From contig JAUWZB010000001.1 of assembly GCA_030615555.1 (NCBI GenBank), positions 1 through 38,066 on the forward strand: a DNA stretch of 38,066 bases, in the 5' to 3' direction. This DNA comes from Dehalococcoidales bacterium. GTDB lineage: Bacteria; Chloroflexota; Dehalococcoidia; E44-bin15. Made by a program: the position numbers and the translations under genes. How positions within the stretch are numbered: the stretch's first letter is position 1; each line of letters starts with the position of its first letter. Shown in pieces: positions 31,382 through 38,066 of the stretch. The notes beneath the pieces were generated by a model, which was not told where the DNA came from, did no database searches, and was given only the letters and a program-made list of their open reading frames with translations.

Positions 31382-32824
31382 TTAAAGCCTCTCAAACTCT
31401 AACCGCAAAACCTGTTTTGTGCTATCGGTGACCCTCACCCGCTCCGCGATGCGCCAGCCTACCACCCAGAGGATGCCCTCAGGGGAGCAAACCAGGGGCA
31501 CGCAGTCACGCCAGGAGCGGGGGATCTTGGCATCGACCATGAAGTCCTGAAGCCTCTTCGGCTCACCCATGCCCAATGGCTGAAAGCGCTCGCCAGCCCC
31601 GCGAGATCGCACCACCAAATCAGCTCCGGCCTCATCAAGGTCGAGACATGCCCTGAAGCCCTCAGCCCGTCCCCCGGGCGGGATAATCCTTACCCTCACC
31701 CGCCACCCGGGAAGCGCCGTATCCCCAGGCACATTTAGCCGATGCTCCCCCTCTAAAGGGGGGAAAGGGCATGTATCAAGGGCACCTTTGGTCACCAGGC
31801 ATGTGTTATAGCCTACATAAAAAACGAGTCCCCTGGGCAGAGAAAGCCTCCTGCCCGCTGGCTTTGACAGGGCCTCCACCATCTTTTCGATGTGAATAGA
31901 CTGGATATTGACGAGGTCTCCCAAAACCTCGCCCAAGACCCGACGCAGCAGGTGCCGCTGGAGCGCCGGGTGCAGCGATAACAATTCTTTAGTATTGAGC
32001 AGGAGGCCATTGGGCTGCTCGCTGACCACCCGATCCCACACCAGGGAGACCCTTTCCTCAAGGAAGGAGAGGTCATCGGCAGCGGCGCGCGCGGTACGCA
32101 TCAGGGCAGCGCCAACCCTCTTGTTATAACTTTGAAGAAGGGGGATAAGCTCATGGCGAACACGATTTCTGCTGTAATCGAGCGAGTAGTTCGAAAAATC
32201 GCTCCTGGGTCTAAGATTATAGGCGCGGCAGTATTCCTCGGTCTCCTTCCTGGCGACCTCAAGAAGCGGCCTCACCACCAATAAGGCGCCGCGTTTCAGC
32301 GAGCGCCAGGTGGTAATTGGCCCCATCCCCCTCAGTCCCGCCAGACCGGTGCCGCGCACCAGGTGCATCAGGATGGTCTCCACCTGGTCGTCCTGAGTAT
32401 GCCCCAAGGCGATACGCCCTGCCCCGATGGACTCTGCCACCTGGGAGAAAAAATCGTAGCGCACCTCCCGTGCCGCCTCTTCCAGGGAGATCCGACGCTC
32501 CTTTCGATAAGATGCGACATCCCCCTTCTCCACAGTCGCCGGGATGCCCAGGCGCTGGGCTAATTCGGCGACATAGCGAGCATCGGCATCAGCGGAGGCG
32601 CCCCTCAGCATATGGTTAAGGTGCGCCACATGAAGGCTCACCCCCAGGGACTCTTTAAGCTGATCGAGAATATGCAGTAGGCAGACCGAGTCAGGGCCGC
32701 CGGAAACACCAACCAACAGGATTTTTTCGCTTTTTTCGTTCTCCCCACCCCCCAGGCCCCTTCCGCCTTGGATCAGGCCCTCTTTTTGGATGAACTGAAG
32801 CACCCTTTGCTTCAAATCCTCCAT
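31382..32824 (-). CDS. tilS: tRNA(Ile)-lysidine synthetase
   Basis: The product has 480 residues. The PP-loop signature SGGPDSVCLLH at ~37-47 binds ATP. It is followed by family motifs VAHLNHMLRG, then ALGHTQDDQVETILMHLVRGTGLAGLRGM and RPLLEVARKE, and the TilS substrate and C-terminal domains (SRGAGERFQPLGM, LQDFMVDAKIPRSWRD). It modifies C34 of the CAU-anticodon tRNA-Ile to lysidine, making it read AUA. It is the last gene of a minus-strand housekeeping operon and starts 3 bases after the phosphatase stop. Confidence 0.95.
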   Translation of the reverse strand: MEDLKQRVLQFIQKEGLIQGGRGLGGGENEKSEKILLVGVSGGPDSVCLLHILDQLKESLGVSLHVAHLNHMLRGASADADARYVAELAQRLGIPATVEKGDVASYRKERRISLEEAAREVRYDFFSQVAESIGAGRIALGHTQDDQVETILMHLVRGTGLAGLRGMGPITTWRSLKRGALLVVRPLLEVARKETEEYCRAYNLRPRSDFSNYSLDYSRNRVRHELIPLLQSYNKRVGAALMRTARAAADDLSFLEERVSLVWDRVVSEQPNGLLLNTKELLSLHPALQRHLLRRVLGEVLGDLVNIQSIHIEKMVEALSKPAGRRLSLPRGLVFYVGYNTCLVTKGALDTCPFPPLEGEHRLNVPGDTALPGWRVRVRIIPPGGRAEGFRACLDLDEAGADLVVRSRGAGERFQPLGMGEPKRLQDFMVDAKIPRSWRDCVPLVCSPEGILWVVGWRIAERVRVTDSTKQVLRLEFERL

Positions 32825-32827
32825 CGC

Positions 32828-33439
32828 TCAACCACCGCCTTCCAAATGGCAAGTATCATTAAACAGCACCAGGGAGGTACCACGCTCCCCAAAGTTGAGG
32901 ATGCTTATCGAGCCAACACTTAGCCGCAACCTTCTAAAATTGGAAAGGCTCATTCCCAATACCCTTGAGATAATGCTCAAGGTGGCTAAGCTATGACCGA
33001 CCAAGATAACCACCCCTTCAGGGTGCTCCCTGACTATTCTCTCCACCACAGGCCAGGTCCTTTCCTGAAGCTCGGTCATGGACTCCCCTCCGGGCATCCT
33101 TAAAGAAGGGTTATCCTTCATCCACTCCTCCAAAAAATCGCCGTAGCGCTCCGTGATCTCCTCATAGGTGAGCCCGTCCAGCTCCCCGGCATCGACCTCC
33201 TTGAGGGCATCATCGGTCACCACCTCCAGCCCGTGACCGCGCGCGATCTCATCAGCCGTCTCCCGGGCGCGCCTCAGGGGGCTGGAGTAGATAGCAGACA
33301 CATTTTCATCCTTGAGTGCCCGGGCCAATCGCGCCGCTTGTTTGCGCCCAGTTTTGTTTAGCGCGATCTCGGTTTGCCCCAGAACGCGGTTCTCCCGGTT
33401 CCACCTCGTTTCACCATGTCTCACTAGAATAAGCCTCAT
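32828..33439 (-). CDS. Histidine phosphatase (phosphoglycerate-mutase superfamily)
   Basis: The start is taken at 33439, where MRLILVRHGETRWN begins (203 residues). A longer reading to 33637 adds 66 residues of low-quality sequence antisense to nothing and overlapping the upstream gene. The catalytic RHGE (His about 8), SPLRRARETA (Arg), the acid ELDGL, and the second His in VGHSLA are all present. Members include cobalamin phosphatase CobC, alpha-ribazole phosphatase and broad-specificity PgmB-like enzymes; sequence alone does not say which. It lies between the radical-SAM-linked protein and tilS in one operon. Confidence 0.88.
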   Translation of the reverse strand: MRLILVRHGETRWNRENRVLGQTEIALNKTGRKQAARLARALKDENVSAIYSSPLRRARETADEIARGHGLEVVTDDALKEVDAGELDGLTYEEITERYGDFLEEWMKDNPSLRMPGGESMTELQERTWPVVERIVREHPEGVVILVGHSLATLSIISRVLGMSLSNFRRLRLSVGSISILNFGERGTSLVLFNDTCHLEGGG

Positions 33440-33504
33440 CTTGCCCCTTCCTCGTATTGGCGCGGCCCAGTTCGAAAAGTTCGAAAAAATCGAGCGCCGC
33501 CATG

Positions 33505-34152
33505 CTACCTGCCCGCCAAGATCAACTTGGTGCGGTGGATCGACCTCGGGGGATCGGGGTAACCCAGGGCCAAAGTTACCTGCTCCGCCCTCCCTGTAGC
33601 GGTGCTGTCGGTGCGCAGGCGCATCCCCAGGGTGCACCTAGATTCCTGCCACCCGATGAGCCAGAGCCGATCCACCAGAGAGCGAAGGTCGTAGTGGCGC
33701 ACCTCGCTGTCCCTCCGATGCTGCCAGGGCAACTGATTTTTCGCCATGAAGGAACGAAGTGCCTCCTCCACCTCCTGCGCCCGCTTATCGGTCGCCAATT
33801 CGACCCGGTATTCCGCCTGCCTGACCTGCGATTGCAGCGAGGAAAGCGGCAGCGCCACTTGCGCCACCCCTACGATGCCAATGCCGCGGGGCAACTGCTC
33901 ACCCACCGTCTTGATAAAAAAATAGGGGGAGACCCTCTTCTGGAGCAGGATGTCCATCAGCTCAGCATCGCTCGTCACCCCGATGGGCAGGGGCGCCGCA
34001 ATGGAGATTCTGGGGTGCGGGCTGAATCCCTGGGAGTAGGCTAGCGGGATGCCGGCACGCCGTAGTGCCCGCTCCCACAACCTCATCAAATCGAGATGAG
34101 AGAGATACTTAACCTCCTCACCCCGGGAAAAGGTGATGCGCAGCCGCTGCAT
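33505..34152 (-). CDS. Radical-SAM-linked protein (TIGR03936/DUF2344 family)
   Basis: The product has 215 residues. The N-terminal YLSHLDLMRLWERALRRAGIPLAYSQGFSPHPRIS region, read in pieces (YLSHLDLMR; AYSQGFSPHPRIS), is the diagnostic signature of the family that is fused to, or neighbours, B12-binding radical SAM proteins and ribonuclease E/G-type genes. The exact reaction is unknown; it is thought to act in RNA modification. Here no radical SAM gene is in view; the partner may be elsewhere. It follows the CorC gene by 1 base. Confidence 0.85.
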   Translation of the reverse strand: MQRLRITFSRGEEVKYLSHLDLMRLWERALRRAGIPLAYSQGFSPHPRISIAAPLPIGVTSDAELMDILLQKRVSPYFFIKTVGEQLPRGIGIVGVAQVALPLSSLQSQVRQAEYRVELATDKRAQEVEEALRSFMAKNQLPWQHRRDSEVRHYDLRSLVDRLWLIGWQESRCTLGMRLRTDSTATGRAEQVTLALGYPDPPRSIHRTKLILAGR

Positions 34153-34153
34153 A

Positions 34154-35407
34154 TCACTCCTTGGTCACCAGGATCTTCTCGATCTTCAGCCCGCGCATCT
34201 CTATGACCACAAGCTTCAAGCCGTTATACCGCAACTGCTCCCCTTCCTTCGGGATATCACCGAGGAAGTTAAGCACAAAACCGGCTACCGTGTCATAATC
34301 GCCTTGGGGCAGCCCTAAACCCAGCTCTTCATTAGCATCCTCCACCCGCATGCTGCCATCGATTTGAACCGTTTGTTCATCGATAAACTCAAAATCCCTC
34401 GCTTCACTGATCAGTTCATCCCCCAGGCGACCCACGATCTCGCCCACCAGTTGCTCCATGGTCACAATACCACTGGTGACACCATACTCGTCAACGACTA
34501 CCACTATGTGATAGCCCTGGGACTGCATCTCCGCGAAAAGCTGGGCGATGCGTTTCGTCTCCGGAACAAAATGAACCGGACGCACTAGCTCATCGATCAC
34601 GCCCTTTTTATCCAACGAACCCTTAGCCTGAGCCATGAGCACATCCTTTATCGACAGGATGCCGATCACGTTGTCGATACTATCCCGATAGACAGGGAAG
34701 CGGGTATGAGGGGATTCGGCGTAGCTGGCGAGGAAGTCAGCTAACTTAGTCCCCTCCTCGATCCAGGCTACCTCAGGTCGAGGCGTCATCACCTCGCGGA
34801 CGCTGCGATCGCCGAACTCAAACACATTATGCAACATCTCAGCCTCAGCCTCCTCCACTGTGCCCTCCTCACGCCCCATAGAGATCATGCTGCGGATCTC
34901 CTCCTCACTCACCAGCGACTGCGTCACCCGAGCCCTCCCCCCGGCAAGCGCCGAGCCTAGCCAGCCTAATCCGGCCGCCATCGGGTAGACAATCATGGTG
35001 ATCGCCTCCAGGGGGTAGACATAGAGCAAAGCCAGTCTCTCTGGGTATCTGATGGCGAAGGTTTTAGGGGTCACCTCAGCGAAGATCAAAAGCAGTATCG
35101 TCACCACGATGGTGGCCACCAGCACCCCAATATCGCCCTCCCAGATGGATAGCGCAACCGCAGTGCCCAGGGCGGCAGCAGCTACATTAACGAAGTTGTT
35201 GCACAGCAGCACCGTCGCCAGTAGCCTCTCCGGCTGCTCCGTGATCCTCGCCACCCGCTTTGCACCACTCACCCCGGTGTCTACCAGATGCCGCACCCGC
35301 GTCTTGGGCAACGAGACAAAGGCAGTCTCCGCGCTGGAGAAGAAGGCGGAGACAACCAGGCAAATAAAAAGAAGCACTAGGTATAGAATACTAGTACTAC
35401 TTAACAC
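34154..35407 (-). CDS. CNNM/CorC (HlyC) family membrane transporter or metal-efflux protein
   Basis: The product has 417 residues from a GTG with GGGAGGG upstream. The N-terminal DUF21/CNNM transmembrane domain (~1-180, four hydrophobic segments; SAFFSSAETAFVSL motif) is followed by a CBS pair (~205-325; SVREVMTPRPEV; GILSIKDVL; VDEYGVTSGIVTMEQLVGEIVG split by turns) and a CorC_HlyC domain (~335-415). These proteins are linked to Mg2+/Co2+ homeostasis; the haemolysin name is historical. It is the first gene of the operon CorC, radical-SAM-linked, phosphatase, tilS, driven by the promoter at 35451-35479. Confidence 0.9.
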   Translation of the reverse strand: MLSSTSILYLVLLFICLVVSAFFSSAETAFVSLPKTRVRHLVDTGVSGAKRVARITEQPERLLATVLLCNNFVNVAAAALGTAVALSIWEGDIGVLVATIVVTILLLIFAEVTPKTFAIRYPERLALLYVYPLEAITMIVYPMAAGLGWLGSALAGGRARVTQSLVSEEEIRSMISMGREEGTVEEAEAEMLHNVFEFGDRSVREVMTPRPEVAWIEEGTKLADFLASYAESPHTRFPVYRDSIDNVIGILSIKDVLMAQAKGSLDKKGVIDELVRPVHFVPETKRIAQLFAEMQSQGYHIVVVVDEYGVTSGIVTMEQLVGEIVGRLGDELISEARDFEFIDEQTVQIDGSMRVEDANEELGLGLPQGDYDTVAGFVLNFLGDIPKEGEQLRYNGLKLVVIEMRGLKIEKILVTKE

Positions 35408-35450
35408 GGCAGGATCCCTCCCTTTTTACTCTTTCTGACTCCCTACTCTC

Positions 35451-35479
35451 ATCATATCATTGGCTCCTTCCCCTGTCAA
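35451..35479 (-). promoter_or_regulatory. Sigma-70 promoter of the corC-tilS operon
   Basis: On the minus strand TTGACA (35474-35479), 17-base spacer, TATGAT (35451-35456). Predicted start is ~37 bases before the GTG at 35407. Confidence 0.75.
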
Positions 35480-35578
35480 AATTTTTCGTACTGGCCGCTG
35501 CGGTCTTGAAACCCTGCTTCTTTCACTTTTTCGAATTTTACGCGGTGGTATAAGAAAGCCCCTTGTTCAAAAAAGCGA

Positions 35579-35607
35579 TTTACATTGAGCAGAACATTTG
35601 CTATATT
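35579..35607 (+). promoter_or_regulatory. Sigma-70 promoter of tsaD
   Basis: TTTACA (35579-35584), 17-base spacer, TATATT (35602-35607). Predicted start near 35614 supports the tsaD ATG at 35631 over an upstream in-frame start at 35598. Confidence 0.7.
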
Positions 35608-35630
35608 GCCCTAGGGCGAAAGAGCGAAGA

Positions 35631-36623
35631 ATGAAAATTCTCGGCATCGAAACCTCCTGCGATGAAACAGCGGCCGCCGTGGTGCAAGATGGCCAGGAGA
35701 TCCTATCCAATGTCATCGCCTCCCAGGTGGACCTCCATTCCCGCTATGGCGGCATCGTCCCGGAGGTGGCCTCACGCCAGCATTTGCTCGCTGCCATCCC
35801 CATCATCCAAGAGGCGATGGCTCAGGCCCAAACCCACTGGAGCGACCTGGACGCGATCGCGGTTACCATCGGGCCAGGGCTCGCCGGCTCCCTCCTTGTC
35901 GGGGTGAACATCGCCAAGGCCATCGCCCTGGCCCAGGGTCTCCCTCTACTGGGCATAAACCACCTGGAGGGACACATCTATGCCAACTGGCTTGAGGGAA
36001 GCGCCCCGGATCTCCCCGCGCTCTGCCTCATCGTCTCCGGGGGACACAGCGACCTCCTCCTGATGAGGGGGCATGGCGACTATCAACCCCTGGGGAGAAC
36101 CAGGGATGATGCCGCTGGCGAAGCCTTCGATAAGGTGGCCCGGATCCTGGGGCTGGGCTACCCCGGCGGTCCCGCCATAGAGCAGGCCTCCCGCGATGCC
36201 AATAGCGCGCGCTACCGCCTGCCCCGCGCCTGGCTCAAAGATACCGACGACTTCAGCTTCAGTGGATTGAAGACTGCGGTGCTCCACCTTGCGGCAGAAA
36301 AGGGCGAAGAGGGCGGGGAGAACGAAAAAGCCGCTATCGCCGCCAGCTTTCAGGAGGCGGTGGTCGATGTTTTGGTCACCAAAACGGTGTCCGCAGCGAA
36401 GCGGCTGGGCGCTCACCATATCCTCCTCGGTGGCGGCGTTGCCTCGAACCGCCTCCTTCGCCAGAGGATGGCCGCGCGCTCCCCCATCCCCGTGCTCACC
36501 CCCAGCCCCATCCTGTGCACCGATAACGCCGCCATGATCGCCTCCTGTGGCTACTTTCGCCTCACCGCGGGCACGTGCTCAGGCTGGGATCTCGATATAG
36601 CGCCCAACCTCAGGCTGGGATAA
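35631..36623 (+). CDS. tsaD: tRNA N6-adenosine threonylcarbamoyltransferase
   Basis: The product has 330 residues, starting [17 protein letters not shown] at 35631, the universal TsaD beginning. Metal-site His motif HLEGHIYAN (~105-113), ATP-binding [33 protein letters not shown], and a terminal [12 protein letters not shown] with the third metal ligand are all present. The enzyme transfers the threonylcarbamoyl group to A37 of ANN-reading tRNAs, with TsaB and TsaE (not in view). It is a single transcription unit from its own promoter. Confidence 0.97.
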   Translation: MKILGIETSCDETAAAVVQDGQEILSNVIASQVDLHSRYGGIVPEVASRQHLLAAIPIIQEAMAQAQTHWSDLDAIAVTIGPGLAGSLLVGVNIAKAIALAQGLPLLGINHLEGHIYANWLEGSAPDLPALCLIVSGGHSDLLLMRGHGDYQPLGRTRDDAAGEAFDKVARILGLGYPGGPAIEQASRDANSARYRLPRAWLKDTDDFSFSGLKTAVLHLAAEKGEEGGENEKAAIAASFQEAVVDVLVTKTVSAAKRLGAHHILLGGGVASNRLLRQRMAARSPIPVLTPSPILCTDNAAMIASCGYFRLTAGTCSGWDLDIAPNLRLG

Positions 36624-36771
36624 AGCCCCGATGCCAAAAGGCGTTTGAGTGAGCTATAGCAATCTTCAAAGAAGTTATGCGGAGCAAAAGGGCATATAAG
36701 CATGTTTTAGTGCCCGAAATTGGCTATAAAAGGCTGTTTACTCACTTGCGGCATTAAGCAATCTAGGTTAG

Positions 36772-36777
36772 TATAAT
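36772..36777 (+). promoter_or_regulatory. -10 box of groESL
   Basis: TATAAT immediately before CIRCE; the best -35 (TTGCGG, 36746-36751) is at a long 20-base spacing. Confidence 0.5.
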
Positions 36778-36803
36778 TAGCACTCTCATGGTGAGACTGC
36801 TAA
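36777..36803. promoter_or_regulatory. CIRCE operator (HrcA site) of groESL
   Basis: TTAGCACTC (36777-36785), 9-base spacer, GACTGCTAA (36795-36803); one mismatch to TTAGCACTC-N9-GAGTGCTAA. It overlaps the -10 box and lies 13 bases before the GroES start, the classic HrcA-repressed arrangement. Confidence 0.92.
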
Positions 36804-36816
36804 TAGGAGGTTAAGC

Positions 36817-37110
36817 GTGGCAATTAAGTTACAGCCGTTAGGAGACCGGGTGGTGGTGCGGCCAACAGGCGAGGAAGAGGTAACCAAGGGGGGCATTATA
36901 TTGCCCGATACCGCAAAGGAGAAGCCGCAGCGGGGCGTGGTCATCGCCGTGGGCCCAGGGAGGTCAGATGAGGAGGGCAAGCGAGTCCCCATGGAGGTGA
37001 AAAAGGGCGACAAGGTGATCTACTCCAAGTATGCCGGCACTGAGATCAAGCAGAACGATGAAGAGGTTTTGATCCTGCGGGAGAGCGATATCCTGGCTAA
37101 GTTCAGCTAA
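36817..37110 (+). CDS. groES: Co-chaperonin GroES
   Basis: The product has 97 residues from a GTG with AGGAGG 6 bases upstream. The family pattern is complete: [12 protein letters not shown], then [32 protein letters not shown] and a final ESDILAKFS. It forms the heptameric lid of GroEL. It is controlled by the CIRCE operator and followed after 12 bases by groEL. Confidence 0.98.
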   Translation: MAIKLQPLGDRVVVRPTGEEEVTKGGIILPDTAKEKPQRGVVIAVGPGRSDEEGKRVPMEVKKGDKVIYSKYAGTEIKQNDEEVLILRESDILAKFS

Positions 37111-37113
37111 TAA

Positions 37114-38066
<953 letters not shown>

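Noticed and set aside
31293..32824. Plus-strand ORFs opposite tilS and the phosphatase
   Set aside because: They are antisense shadows rich in Arg, Pro and Ser with no domains. The minus-strand genes are complete and well conserved.
33440..33637. N-terminal extension of the histidine phosphatase
   Set aside because: MRLILVRHGE at 33439 is the normal start. The extension overlaps the upstream gene and has no family match.
35598..35630. 11-residue N-terminal extension of TsaD
   Set aside because: It lies within the -10 region of the tsaD promoter, and TsaD starts at [13 protein letters not shown].

Overview
The window looks like a chromosomal segment of an anaerobic bacterium, probably an uncultured Chloroflexota (Dehalococcoidia-like). 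This placement is an inference from gene content: soluble Hdr and Hox/Fdh redox enzymes, a TsaD/TilS/CorC/radical-SAM-linked housekeeping set, and a CIRCE-controlled groESL. No rRNA or other definitive taxonomic marker is present.

Layout. 1-308 is the 3' end of a methylenetetrahydrofolate-reductase-type gene. 309-2424 is sparse: a near-consensus promoter, an SCP2-type gene, a decayed 3' fragment of a histidine kinase, a 39-residue membrane protein and a 24-bp perfect palindrome. 2425-5188 (minus) is a NarL/LuxR-type two-component system (regulator, tiny coiled-coil ORF, kinase). 5445-11181 (plus) is a heterodisulfide-reductase-type operon: two free-standing Lrp/AsnC ligand-binding (RAM) proteins, a RAM-HdrC fusion, HdrB, and a large HdrA containing a whole GltD/NfnB-like module. 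11219-17390 (plus) is a CobO-type ATPase followed by what looks like a self-contained sigma-54 circuit: a divergent RpoN, a histidine kinase whose sensor is an [FeFe]-hydrogenase-like iron-sulfur module, an NtrC-type activator, and a receiver-TPR-Cys protein preceded by a 15/16 match to the -24/-12 consensus.

17350-26830 (minus) is one operon for an NAD-linked complex: HoxE, HoxF, a Cys-type formate dehydrogenase, a second NuoG-like subunit with a degenerate molybdopterin domain, [NiFe]-hydrogenase small and large subunits, and a truncated maturation protease. Together these would couple formate, NAD(H) and H2. 26987-30803 holds a Cys-rich two-CW-type protein and a second NarL-type two-component pair, paralogous to the first and divergent from the hydrogenase operon. 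31222-31256 is a tRNA 3'-end fragment. 31382-35407 (minus) is the CorC, radical-SAM-linked protein, histidine phosphatase, TilS operon. 35631-38066 (plus) is tsaD, then groES and the start of groEL.

Reading as a whole: between two 102-bp direct repeats of kinase sequence (1531-1632 and 30640-30741) sits about 29 kb of redox and regulatory genes, flanked by conventional housekeeping genes. My working hypothesis is a redox- or H2-responsive module. The hydrogenase-like sensor kinase would phosphorylate the NtrC-type activator, which would work with the locally encoded sigma-54 on promoters inside the module. Two NarL-type systems would add a second layer of control on the Hdr and Hox/Fdh operons.
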